The notes beneath the pieces were generated by a model. That model saw nothing but the letters and a program-made list of their open reading frames with translations. It was not told the origin of the DNA and made no database searches. 64,000 nucleotides of DNA from NCBI GenBank assembly GCA_016887485.1, contig CP069394.1:1798001-1862000 (forward strand). The letters are read 5' to 3'. Shown one piece after another: positions 44,273 through 51,595 of this stretch (its first letter is position 1; every line of letters starts with the position of its first letter). Position numbers and translations under genes: made by a program. The stretch comes from Chloroflexota bacterium (GTDB lineage: Bacteria; Chloroflexota; Anaerolineae; Anaerolineales; Anaerolineaceae).

Positions 44273-45031
44273 ATGCCCAAAGTTGAAAAACACAAAAGAG
44301 AAAACGATATTCTTCTCGGTTTTCTTGAACGCCCAGCACTGCAATGGCTGGCCAAAAACGCCCCCGCCTGGGTCACCCCAGACGTTCTAACCTATCTTGG
44401 GATTAGTGCTTCCGTACTGATCTTCATCAGTTACGTTCTCACCAACGTCAGTCCTCATTTCCTCTGGCTTGCCAGCTTCGGCTTTGCCCTGAACTGGTTG
44501 GGAGACAGCCTTGATGGCACCCTGGCTCGCTATCGCCATATGGAACGGCCCCGGTATGGTTTCCTGGTGGACCATTGGATTGACGCAATGAGCACCGTGT
44601 TGATCTTCCTCGGTCTTGGGCTTTCACCTTATGTCGACTTCAGAGCCGCCAGCCTGGGCGCCATTATGTATCTCCTTCTCTCAATCATGGTCTATCTGAT
44701 CACTTATGTGACCGGTGTCTTCCAGATCACCAATGCCAAGATTGGCCCCACTGAGATCCGTGTTCTGGCAGTGCTCCTGAACACCTTTATCTTCTTCATC
44801 GGCAACCCCCTGCTAACGCTGCCCATTGTTGGCGAAATCAGCTTCTATACGCTGTTTGTAGCCCTGCTGACAATCGTCATGGCCATCTACTTCCTGGTCA
44901 ACACCGGGATCCAGACTCGTCGCTTGAAACTTTTGGATGAGAAGCGGCTCGAGCGCAAACTCGCCAAAGAAGAAACTGAGAACAAGGCAAATAACGGGAA
45001 CACGACCGCTGCCCCCGCAAGTGAAGGCTAA
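44273..45031 (+). CDS. CDP-alcohol phosphatidyltransferase
   Basis: A 252-residue membrane enzyme with about six hydrophobic segments. The catalytic signature is complete: DSLDGTLARYRHMERPRYGF followed by LVDHWIDA, i.e. D-x2-DG-x2-AR, then G-x3-D-x3-D. It transfers a phosphatidyl group from CDP-diacylglycerol (made by the cdsA product further on) to an alcohol such as inositol phosphate, glycerol phosphate or serine. With the acyltransferase before it and the GT4 at 41603 it may belong to a phosphatidylinositol-mannoside-like lipid route, though the alcohol cannot be read from sequence. The C-terminal 30 residues are charged and low-complexity. Confidence 0.88.
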   Translation: MPKVEKHKRENDILLGFLERPALQWLAKNAPAWVTPDVLTYLGISASVLIFISYVLTNVSPHFLWLASFGFALNWLGDSLDGTLARYRHMERPRYGFLVDHWIDAMSTVLIFLGLGLSPYVDFRAASLGAIMYLLLSIMVYLITYVTGVFQITNAKIGPTEIRVLAVLLNTFIFFIGNPLLTLPIVGEISFYTLFVALLTIVMAIYFLVNTGIQTRRLKLLDEKRLERKLAKEETENKANNGNTTAAPASEG

Positions 45032-45066
45032 CCGCAATCAATTCGTTCCGCCAAATTTCGGGATGA

Positions 45067-45072
45067 TATAAT
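45067..45072 (+). promoter_or_regulatory. extended -10 for a leaderless sbcD-like mRNA
   Basis: TGATATAAT (extended -10) ends six bases before the ATG at 45079, so transcription should begin at or near the start codon. There is no Shine-Dalgarno. No strong -35 is present. Confidence 0.5.
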
Positions 45073-45078
45073 CACCGC

Positions 45079-46314
45079 ATGGTCAAACTGCTTCACTTTG
45101 CGGACGCGCATATCGACATGGCTAATTACGGTCGGCACGACCCGGAATCCGGGCTGCCGATGCGTGTGATGGATTTTCTCAAGTCCCTGGATGAAATCGT
45201 CCAGACGGCACTTGATGAGAAGGTAGATTTAGTAATCTTCGCCGGCGACGCTTATAAAGACCGCTCGCCGGCGCCCACCTTCCAGCGCGAGTGGGACCAG
45301 CGGATTATGAAACTTTCCCATGCTGGGATCACAACCATCCTGCTGACGGGTAACCATGATATCTCCCCCTCCACTGGGCGCGCCCATGCCATTCATGAAT
45401 TTGAATCCCTGGGCGTCCCCTATGTTAAGGTGGTCAACAAACCCACCCTGCTGCTGCCGGATGATCTCGACGGCCTGCCCGTGCAGGTGCTCTGCATTCC
45501 CTGGCTATCACAGGTGGAATTTTATGATTTTGACAATTCGGACAATAACGCACCGAGTGAGATCAACAATTTCATCCAAAGTATCCTCAATCAGAAAATC
45601 GAAAATATCTCATCCGTCATCAATCCAGAACTTCCACTCCTCCTGGCTGCTCATGCTTCAGTGGAAGGCGTGGAATACGGCTATGAACGGCTGGCCAACA
45701 TTTCCAAAGATTTCGTTCTGGATCGCGGGTTCGTCACCAACAAGGTCTTTGACTACACCGCTCTTGGTCACATTCATAAGGCCCAGGATTTGAACGAGGG
45801 CCATCATCCCCCTGCGATCTACCCCGGCTCGATTGAGCGGGTCGATTTTGGCGAAGAGAAGGAAAAGAAATTCTTCATTGTGGCTGATATTGAAAAAGGT
45901 CGTACCGAAGTGCACTGGAAAGAACTGAAGCACATCCGCCCCTTCATCACCCGCCAGGTGGAATTGAACGACCCCAATCAGGTCAGCGCCCAGATTAATG
46001 CCATCATGCCCTCTCCGGAACAGCTCAAGGATGCCATTGTGCGGATTATCCTCCAATACCCGGAAGCCTATGAGCCGTTGATCAATAACAACGAAATCCG
46101 AGCCCTTGGTGAATCGGCCTTTGAGTTCCAGTTGATCAAACGCCCCCAGCGTCAGTCCCGGGCCAGGCTGCCGGAAGGGGATTATGCCACCGAAAAATCC
46201 ATGACTGAGCTGCTGGAGATTTACCTGAAGGCGACTGATAAGGAAATCTCAACCGATAAAATCGAAAGCCTGCAGAGCCTGGCACAAGATATCATCCAGC
46301 CTTCGGATGACTAA
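45079..46314 (+). CDS. SbcD-like metallophosphoesterase (DNA repair exonuclease)
   Basis: A 411-residue calcineurin-like nuclease. The metal motifs are in order: LLHFADAHIDM, VDLVIFAGDAYKDR, ILLTGNHDI, LLLAAHASVEG and YTALGHIHKAQ, all within the first 240 residues, followed by the capping region PAIYPGSIERVDFGEEKEKK. SbcD/Mre11 normally works with the SbcC/Rad50 ATPase, but no sbcC-like gene is next to it here. So it may be an orphan with a different partner, or sbcC may lie elsewhere. Its promoter makes a leaderless transcript. tRNA-Asn follows. Confidence 0.85.
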   Translation: MVKLLHFADAHIDMANYGRHDPESGLPMRVMDFLKSLDEIVQTALDEKVDLVIFAGDAYKDRSPAPTFQREWDQRIMKLSHAGITTILLTGNHDISPSTGRAHAIHEFESLGVPYVKVVNKPTLLLPDDLDGLPVQVLCIPWLSQVEFYDFDNSDNNAPSEINNFIQSILNQKIENISSVINPELPLLLAAHASVEGVEYGYERLANISKDFVLDRGFVTNKVFDYTALGHIHKAQDLNEGHHPPAIYPGSIERVDFGEEKEKKFFIVADIEKGRTEVHWKELKHIRPFITRQVELNDPNQVSAQINAIMPSPEQLKDAIVRIILQYPEAYEPLINNNEIRALGESAFEFQLIKRPQRQSRARLPEGDYATEKSMTELLEIYLKATDKEISTDKIESLQSLAQDIIQPSDD

Positions 46315-46346
46315 ATAATTGGTGGCAAGTCAATGCCTTCTGCTGC

Positions 46347-46375
46347 TTGACACTCCCCCTGATTCTCCGTATAAT
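46347..46375 (+). promoter_or_regulatory. consensus promoter of tRNA-Asn
   Basis: A perfect TTGACA (46347-46352), a 17-base spacer and a perfect TATAAT (46370-46375). The start should be near 46382, five bases before the tRNA. This is the strongest promoter in the window. Confidence 0.8.
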
Positions 46376-46386
46376 ATCCTACGCAT

Positions 46387-46459
46387 TCCTCGATAGCTCA
46401 ATTGGCAGAGCGAGCGGCTGTTAACCGTTAGGTTCCAGGTTCGAGTCCTGGTCGAGGAG
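46387..46459 (+). tRNA. tRNA-Asn (GTT)
   Basis: A 73-base cloverleaf. The acceptor stem TCCTCGA pairs with TCGAGGA, and the discriminator base is G. The D-arm is GCTC/GAGC. The anticodon stem AGCGG pairs with CCGTT, including one G-T pair, with loop CTGTTAA and anticodon GTT at 46420-46422. The T-arm is CCAGG/CCTGG with loop TTCGAGT. The CCA end is not encoded. It reads AAC and AAU codons. Confidence 0.95.
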
Positions 46460-46495
46460 CTTATTTATTTAAACACCCAAACCATTCGACGATAA

Positions 46496-46523
46496 TTGTG
46501 TTTGCATAGAATTATGCTATAAT
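46496..46523 (+). promoter_or_regulatory. promoter of a short non-coding unit
   Basis: TATAAT (46518-46523) preceded by TGC gives an extended -10, with TTGTGT (46496-46501) 16 bases upstream as a partial -35. No coding region follows within the next 80 bases, but three hairpins and a terminator do. Confidence 0.6.
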
Positions 46524-46529
46524 TAATTT

Positions 46530-46605
46530 CTGGGCCTGAGAGCCCACCCATTCATATTGAATATTCCTTGCCCCTGGTTTACGCCGGCCGGGGGTTTCTT
46601 TTTTT
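46530..46605 (+). ncRNA. candidate small structured RNA of about 76 nucleotides
   Basis: The predicted start near 46530 leads straight into TGGGC/GCCCA (46531-46535 with 46542-46546, loop CTGAGA). A small ATTCA/TGAAT hairpin (46549-46561) follows, then a G+C-rich terminator stem (46571-46594) and a T-tract. No ORF fits. It lies between tRNA-Asn and the zur promoter and has its own promoter, so it is not just a tRNA trailer. It does not match a riboswitch I know. Could be a regulatory RNA or a short transcript without function. Confidence 0.45.
46571..46605 (+). terminator. intrinsic terminator of the candidate small RNA
   Basis: CCCCTGG (46571-46577) pairs with CCGGGGG (46588-46594), with one T-G pair, followed by TTTCTTTTTTT. 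It insulates the zur operon promoter at 46651 from upstream transcription. Confidence 0.8.
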
Positions 46606-46650
46606 AACCCCCTCAACCCAACCCTATTCCACCCATTATCCAAAACCACC

Positions 46651-46679
46651 TTGACTTTCTTTTTTCAATGGAATAGACT
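46651..46679 (+). promoter_or_regulatory. promoter of the zur-znu operon
   Basis: TTGACT (46651-46656), 17 bases, TAGACT (46674-46679). Transcription should start near 46686, inside the palindrome that begins at the end of this -10 box. Confidence 0.65.
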
Positions 46680-46707
46680 CCTTATTGAAAATGATTTTCA
46701 ATAAGGA
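46679..46707. promoter_or_regulatory. Zur/Fur-family operator (14-base palindromic arms)
   Basis: A perfect inverted repeat of two 14-base arms around one central G, containing TGAAAAT-G-ATTTTCA, the 7-1-7 form bound by Fur-family dimers. It covers the end of the -10, the transcription start and the AAGGA ribosome site of the downstream gene. Binding by the Zur-like protein encoded next would repress the whole zinc operon. Confidence 0.8.
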
Positions 46708-46713
46708 CAACTT

Positions 46714-47154
46714 ATGGACTTGCAAACGAAATTAAACGAAGAAGGCATGCGTATGACCCGCCCACGGCAGGTGGTTCTCTCCATTCTGGAGAATACCAAC
46801 GTGCCGCTCTCACCACAGACCATTCACCAACAGTCTCTCGAAGCCCACCAGGAAATTGGGCTGGTTTCGGTCTACCGGACCCTGGATATCCTGATGGAAC
46901 TGGCTATGGTTCGCAAGGTGCACAGCGCGGATGGCTGTCACGGCTATGTCCTTGCCTCCCCGGGGCATCATCATCACCTGATCTGCCGGGAGTGTGACCA
47001 GGCAGTGGAGTTCAGCGGCGGAGAAGACCTTTCCAGCCTGGTGAACCGCATTCAAAAAGAAACCGGCTTCACCATCGACGGTCACATGCTGCAGCTCTAT
47101 GGCCTCTGTCCAAATTGCCAACAAGAACAGAAAGAGGCGCTAGCAAATGTATAA
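46714..47154 (+). CDS. zur: Zur-like Fur-family metal regulator
   Basis: A 146-residue Fur-family repressor. The N-terminal winged helix contains MTRPRQVVLSILE and IGLVSVYRTLDIL. The metal sites are HHHHLICREC (His85-88, Cys91, Cys94) and CPNC (Cys132, Cys135). The two CxxC pairs hold structural zinc; the histidines form the sensing site. Because it leads a zinc ABC transporter operon, it is read as Zur rather than Fur or PerR. It overlaps znuA by eight bases. A palindromic operator covers its own promoter, so it is autoregulated: zinc-replete cells should shut the operon off. Confidence 0.88.
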   Translation: MDLQTKLNEEGMRMTRPRQVVLSILENTNVPLSPQTIHQQSLEAHQEIGLVSVYRTLDILMELAMVRKVHSADGCHGYVLASPGHHHHLICRECDQAVEFSGGEDLSSLVNRIQKETGFTIDGHMLQLYGLCPNCQQEQKEALANV

Positions 47155-48094
47155 ACTTCAAAAATCCATCAAACCTCTAGTGCTTTTCACCCTGCTCGCG
47201 CTGGTAATCGTGCCTGTGCTCGGAGCTTGCCAATCCACCTCAACACCTGCCGCTCAGGACACAGACCAGGTCAACATCACGGTCAGCATCGTACCGCTTG
47301 CCTATTTTGCCGAACGGATCGGTGGTGACTGGGTCAACATCAATACGATGGTTGGCCCAGGGGAGGAACCTCACTCCTATGAACCGACCCCGGAACAGAT
47401 GGTCGCCATCTCCGAATCTCCCGTTTTCTTCAGCATTGGCGTGGAATATGAAGATGTCTGGTTGCCAAAGTTCGAAGAGACCAATCCTGAAATGCTCGTT
47501 GTGGACACCTCGGAAGGCATCGACCGCATTCCCGTGGCCACCTCAATTGCCGAAGTCGGCGCTCAGACGGTCTCCGAAGACGACCATCATGACGAAGAAG
47601 GCGGGCTGGACCCGCATGTCTGGCTCTCACCCGAAAACGGTAAGATCATCGCCGAAAACATGCTGAACGGCCTGATTGCCATTGTCCCCGAACACGAAGC
47701 GAATTTTCAGAATAACTATGACGCGCTCATCGCCGATATTGACGCTCTGGATGCCCAAATTCAGGAAACGCTCGCAGATGATCAGAACCAATCCTTCATC
47801 GTCTTCCACCCCGCCTGGGGTTATTTCGCCAAACAATATGGCCTGCAACAAATTGCTGTTCAGGTCGGTGGGCAGGACCCCAGCGCCAGTGAACTGGCCG
47901 ATCTGGTGGATATCGCCCGTGCCAGAGAAATAAAAGTGATCTTCTTGCAGCCTTCCTTCAACAGCGCCAGCGCTGAAGCGCTCGCGCAGGAAATCGACGG
48001 CACGGTTGCCGCTGCGGATCCTCTGGCCGAAGACTGGCTGGGAAACTTGAGCACAATTGCCAACGCTTTAGCCGAATCCTTTGGTCAGCAGTAG
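47147..48094 (+). CDS. znuA: zinc ABC transporter substrate-binding lipoprotein
   Basis: A 315-residue lipoprotein. The signal peptide ends with a lipobox VLGAC (Cys28), which is lipidated and anchors the protein to the outer side of the membrane. The first metal histidine is in GEEPHSYEPTPEQM, the second in GGLDPHVWLSPENG, and the third in FIVFHPAWGYFA. An Asp/His-rich loop (EDDHHDEEG) before the second histidine is typical of zinc-specific ZnuA rather than manganese proteins. It overlaps zur by eight bases, so synthesis is coupled. It delivers zinc to the ZnuBC translocator encoded downstream. Confidence 0.92.
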   Translation: MYKLQKSIKPLVLFTLLALVIVPVLGACQSTSTPAAQDTDQVNITVSIVPLAYFAERIGGDWVNINTMVGPGEEPHSYEPTPEQMVAISESPVFFSIGVEYEDVWLPKFEETNPEMLVVDTSEGIDRIPVATSIAEVGAQTVSEDDHHDEEGGLDPHVWLSPENGKIIAENMLNGLIAIVPEHEANFQNNYDALIADIDALDAQIQETLADDQNQSFIVFHPAWGYFAKQYGLQQIAVQVGGQDPSASELADLVDIARAREIKVIFLQPSFNSASAEALAQEIDGTVAAADPLAEDWLGNLSTIANALAESFGQQ

Positions 48095-48135
48095 AATTAG
48101 AGTATTCAGAATATTGGTTAGAAACGAGTGATGCT

Positions 48136-48924
48136 ATGACAACCCGTCCCCCACAAGCCATCCCCCTGGTCGATATCCGGGACCTTTCGGCTGGCTATAA
48201 TGACGAAATGGTCCTGAAGGACATCAGCCTGACCGTTGAATCGGATGATTTCATTGGTCTGATTGGACCAAATGGGGGCGGGAAAACCACCCTCTTCAAG
48301 GTGATCCTCGGCCTGCTCGAGCCCAAATATGGCACGATTGAAGTGATGGGTCAATCACCGGATAAGGGCCGCCGCCATATCGGCTACGTCCCCCAATTCA
48401 CCTATTTTGATGCCGACTTTCCCATCCGTGTCCATGACGTGGTGCTGATGGGCAGGCTGAGTCCCAAACACCTCTTCAAGCGTTATTCCGCTGAGGACGA
48501 TCGAATCGTGGATAACTGCCTGGATATGGTGCAGTTATCCGCCCTGAAGAATTCTCCCCTGCGGGAACTTTCCGGCGGTCAGCGCCAGCGGGTCTATATC
48601 GCCCGGGCCCTGGCCAGTGAACCGGAACTGTTACTATTAGATGAGCCCACCATCAGCGTGGATGTTGAAGCCCGGGCCCAGATCTATGAGCTGCTTCATA
48701 AGATCAATGAGCAGGGTGTGACCATCCTGCTGATCTCCCATGACCTGAACGTGATCTCCAGCTATGTCAAGACCATCGGCTGCCTCAACCGGACCCTGCA
48801 TTATCACGGTGAGAAAGAGATCACGACGGATATGCTCCAGGCCGGCTATAACTGCCCGGTCGATCTGATCGCCCACGGCCTACCCCATCGGGTGCTGGCA
48901 CCCCACGAGGAGAGCCATTCATGA
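48136..48924 (+). CDS. znuC: zinc ABC transporter ATP-binding protein
   Basis: A 262-residue ATPase. Walker A is GPNGGGKTT, the signature LSGGQRQRVYIARAL, Walker B ELLLLDEPTISVD and the H-loop ILLISHDLNVI. The N-terminal 20 residues are a short extension before the conserved VDIRDLSAGYND. It powers zinc uptake with the znuB permease, whose gene overlaps its stop codon by ATGA. The Zur box upstream of zur should control it. The length is normal for the family. Confidence 0.92.
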   Translation: MTTRPPQAIPLVDIRDLSAGYNDEMVLKDISLTVESDDFIGLIGPNGGGKTTLFKVILGLLEPKYGTIEVMGQSPDKGRRHIGYVPQFTYFDADFPIRVHDVVLMGRLSPKHLFKRYSAEDDRIVDNCLDMVQLSALKNSPLRELSGGQRQRVYIARALASEPELLLLDEPTISVDVEARAQIYELLHKINEQGVTILLISHDLNVISSYVKTIGCLNRTLHYHGEKEITTDMLQAGYNCPVDLIAHGLPHRVLAPHEESHS

Positions 48925-49739
48925 GCGGCATTCTGAGCTATACCTTTATGCAAAATGCCTTCGCAACTGGCATCCTGGTGAGCCTGGCCTGCGGCGTGAT
49001 CGGCACCCTGGTAGTGCTGAAACGGATGGTCTTTATCTCCGGCGGCGTCGCCCACACCGCCTATGGTGGGATCGGGATGGCCTTCTATTTCGGGATCAAC
49101 CCCATCCTCGGCGCACTGACCTTCAGCCTGGGCGCCTCCCTTTTAATGGGCTATATCCAACGCAAAACCCGCCAGCGGCCTGACACCCTGATCGGTGTGA
49201 TGTGGGCCATCGGCATGGCCATTGGCATCATCTTCACCGACCTGACCCCCGGCTATAAATCCGACCTGATGAGTTATCTCTTTGGCAGCATCCTGGCCGT
49301 CACCCAGACGGATCTCTGGCTGATGTTGATCGTGGATGTCATCGTGATCGGTGTTACTTTCCTGTTCTTCAAAGAGTTCCAGGCTACCGCCTTTGACGAA
49401 TCCTTCGCCCGAACCCGAAATATTCCAGTGGATCTGCTCTATGTGATCCTGGTGACCATGATCGGTCTGGCAGTGGTCATGTTGATGCGTGTTGTAGGGC
49501 TGATTATGATCATCGCCCTGCTGACCGTGCCGGCTGCCATTGGGTCTCTCTTCCTCAAGAACATGGGCAAGATCATGTGGCTGGCAATCGGCCTAAGTGT
49601 GGTTTTCACCACCGGCGGCCTGTTATTATCCTATGCCTTCAACCTGACCTCCGGGGCAACCATCATTTTGGTGGCAGGCGCTGCTTATTTGATCGCCCTC
49701 CTGGTGCGGCGTCTCTGTAAACGCTGCCCGGACGAATAG
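48921..49739 (+). CDS. znuB: zinc ABC transporter permease
   Basis: A 272-residue permease of the ABC-3 family with about eight hydrophobic segments. It has LACGVIGTLVVLKRMVFISGG at the second span, GGVAHTAYGGIGMAFYFGINP in the loop that meets the ATPase, and RVVGLIMIIALLTVPAAIG near residue 190, all typical of ZnuB/MntB. The start overlaps znuC, so the two are translated in equal amounts. It is the last gene of the zinc operon. Confidence 0.92.
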   Translation: MSGILSYTFMQNAFATGILVSLACGVIGTLVVLKRMVFISGGVAHTAYGGIGMAFYFGINPILGALTFSLGASLLMGYIQRKTRQRPDTLIGVMWAIGMAIGIIFTDLTPGYKSDLMSYLFGSILAVTQTDLWLMLIVDVIVIGVTFLFFKEFQATAFDESFARTRNIPVDLLYVILVTMIGLAVVMLMRVVGLIMIIALLTVPAAIGSLFLKNMGKIMWLAIGLSVVFTTGGLLLSYAFNLTSGATIILVAGAAYLIALLVRRLCKRCPDE

Positions 49740-49838
49740 GAACCCTTCACCTGCGAATTATGGTTTTTATAAAATTTCAACTATAATTAAATTGTTGAGA
49801 GACGTTTTTATCCGTAAACAGGAGTCTGGAGGTAATCC

Positions 49839-50138
49839 ATGAAGAAGACCTTGATTTTTAGCATCTTATTGATGGCCCTCTTAGTCGTAGCGATCTCAGC
49901 CTGCTCCAACACCGCAACCCCCGTCAGCACCGACAGTCCGGCCACACCTACCGAAGATCCCACCCAAGCGCTAATCGAAGAACGATGCAGCGGCTGCCAT
50001 AACACCAGCATTATCTATAACGCCAACTACGATGAGAGTGGCTGGTCCGATGTCATTGACCACATGATTGAAAAAGGTGCGGTCCTCTCTGAGGACGAAA
50101 AAGCCCAAATCATCGAATGGCTGATTGCCCAACCATAA
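49839..50138 (+). CDS. small c-type cytochrome lipoprotein
   Basis: A 99-residue lipoprotein. The signal peptide ends with AISAC (Cys22). After a Thr/Pro/Ser linker there is a single heme site RCSGCHN (Cys50, Cys53, His54). Met76 in DHMIEKG is the likely second heme ligand. It would sit on the outer face of the cell membrane and could pass electrons, but no oxidase or dehydrogenase lies beside it. It follows the zinc operon with a 100-base gap and is ended by a 10-base hairpin, so it is an independent unit. Confidence 0.85.
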   Translation: MKKTLIFSILLMALLVVAISACSNTATPVSTDSPATPTEDPTQALIEERCSGCHNTSIIYNANYDESGWSDVIDHMIEKGAVLSEDEKAQIIEWLIAQP

Positions 50139-50165
50139 AACGACCCACATCCACGAGATGGAACC

Positions 50166-50191
50166 GAACGCCCTGCCACCACAGGGCGTTC
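50166..50191 (+). terminator. hairpin after the cytochrome gene
   Basis: A perfect ten-base stem (GAACGCCCTG at 50166-50175, CAGGGCGTTC at 50182-50191) with a six-base loop. The following AGTTTGTC is a weak T-tract, so it is a probable but not certain terminator. Confidence 0.55.
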
Positions 50192-50288
50192 AGTTTGTCA
50201 GCAGAATGACCCTGGAGGTGGACGAGTTTAATTTTTTGTTGTATGCTTAATACCCTAGATAAGGGAATAAACTAAAAGGAGGCACATG

Positions 50289-50846
50289 ATGATAAAAGAT
50301 ATCTTGCGCGAAGCCGCCGAAAGAATGCAATCTGCATTGGACACCCTCGAGGACGATCTGTCCGGTATTCGTACCGGGCGGGCCTCACCAGCCTTGGTTG
50401 AGCGTCTTCCTGTGGACTATTACGGCTCCAGCACCCCCTTGATCCAACTTGCTTCGATCAGTGTGCCTGAGCCGCGCATGCTGTTGATCCGTCCCTTTGA
50501 CCCGGCCTCGCTGAAAGACATCGAAAAGGCCATCATGGTCTCTGATTTGGGGCTGACGCCCAATAACGACGGTAAAGCAATCCGTCTTTCGCTGCCCCAG
50601 CTCACCGAGGAACGGCGCAAGGAACTGGTGCGTATCCTGCATAACCGCATGGAAGAAACCCGCGTCAAGATCCGCAACATTCGCCGCGACCAGATCCGTG
50701 ACCTGCGCGACTTCGAAAAAGAAGGCCTGATTTCCGAAGACGATCAGGAACGGGGCGAGAAGGACCTCCAGGACCTGACCGATAAGCTCAGCGAAAAAGT
50801 TGAGACCATCGGTGAGGCCAAAGAAAAAGAGATCATGGAAGTCTAG
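50289..50846 (+). CDS. frr: ribosome recycling factor
   Basis: A 185-residue protein, the standard RRF length. It starts MIKDILREAAERMQ and contains the conserved RTGRASPALVERLPVDYYGS and ELVRILHNRMEETRVKIRNIRRD in order. It splits ribosomes after termination together with EF-G. Two ATG codons lie in tandem; the second (50289) is six bases from AGGAGG and the first only three, so the second is used. It leads an operon with uppS and cdsA. pyrH and tsf, often next to frr, are not present. Confidence 0.95.
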   Translation: MIKDILREAAERMQSALDTLEDDLSGIRTGRASPALVERLPVDYYGSSTPLIQLASISVPEPRMLLIRPFDPASLKDIEKAIMVSDLGLTPNNDGKAIRLSLPQLTEERRKELVRILHNRMEETRVKIRNIRRDQIRDLRDFEKEGLISEDDQERGEKDLQDLTDKLSEKVETIGEAKEKEIMEV

Positions 50847-50852
50847 CGCCTG

Positions 50853-51578
50853 ATGACCCCTGAAGAAAACCCCCAGACTTTTGCACGAGTTCCCCAACAC
50901 ATCGCCATAATTATGGATGGCAATGGCCGCTGGGCCAAAGCCCGCGGGCTGCCACGCCTGGCCGGTCACCGCGCCGGGACAGAAAACCTGCGCGCGATCA
51001 TCAAAGCCGGCGTCGATTTTGGCATCCAATATATGACCTTTTATGCCTTCTCCACCGAGAACTGGTCCCGGCCAAAATCCGAGGTGGATGGGCTGATGAA
51101 GATCCTGGCGGAAGTGTTCGACAAGGAAGCTGCTGAATTGCACAGACAGGGGGCCAGATTGATCCACATCGGTCATCTGGATGGCTTGCCACCGAAACTT
51201 CAGGAAAAGGTCCGCAATGCGGTTGAAATGACCAGCGGCAACAACCGGATCACCATCGTGCTGGCTTTCAATTATGGCGGCCGGGATGAGATCGTCCACG
51301 CGGTAAAGCATATGCTCAAAGATCAGGTCAAACCCGAGAAGGTCAATCAGGACCTCATGAGCGCCTATATGTTCACGGAAGGCATTCCGGACCCGGACTT
51401 CGTGATCCGAACCTCCGGTGAACAGCGCACCAGCAACTTCCTGACCTGGCAGACGGTTTATTCAGAATGGTATTTCCCCAAAGTCTATTGGCCGGATTTC
51501 GATAAGGTGGAATTGGCTAATGCAATTGTTGAATTTGGCAATCGGGACCGCCGGTTTGGCGGGCTCAACGAGACCTAA
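50853..51578 (+). CDS. uppS: isoprenyl transferase (undecaprenyl diphosphate synthase)
   Basis: A 241-residue cis-prenyltransferase. It shows HIAIIMDGNGRWAKARGLPR, GHRAGTENLRAIIKAG, YAFSTENWSRP, and RTSGEQRTSNFLTWQTVYSEWYF in order; the Asp in MDGNGRWA and the Arg residues in the later motif bind the diphosphate. Its product, undecaprenyl diphosphate, is the lipid carrier for peptidoglycan and for the surface glycan made by the large cluster in this window. It lies six bases after frr and 17 before cdsA. Confidence 0.95.
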   Translation: MTPEENPQTFARVPQHIAIIMDGNGRWAKARGLPRLAGHRAGTENLRAIIKAGVDFGIQYMTFYAFSTENWSRPKSEVDGLMKILAEVFDKEAAELHRQGARLIHIGHLDGLPPKLQEKVRNAVEMTSGNNRITIVLAFNYGGRDEIVHAVKHMLKDQVKPEKVNQDLMSAYMFTEGIPDPDFVIRTSGEQRTSNFLTWQTVYSEWYFPKVYWPDFDKVELANAIVEFGNRDRRFGGLNET

Positions 51579-51595
51579 GCTTTGATAAGGAAATT

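Noticed and set aside
46531-46550. CTGAGA followed by ACCC, as in TPP riboswitches
   Set aside because: The other conserved TPP elements (TGAACCTGAT and the GG-TAATGCC part) are missing, and no thiamine gene follows.
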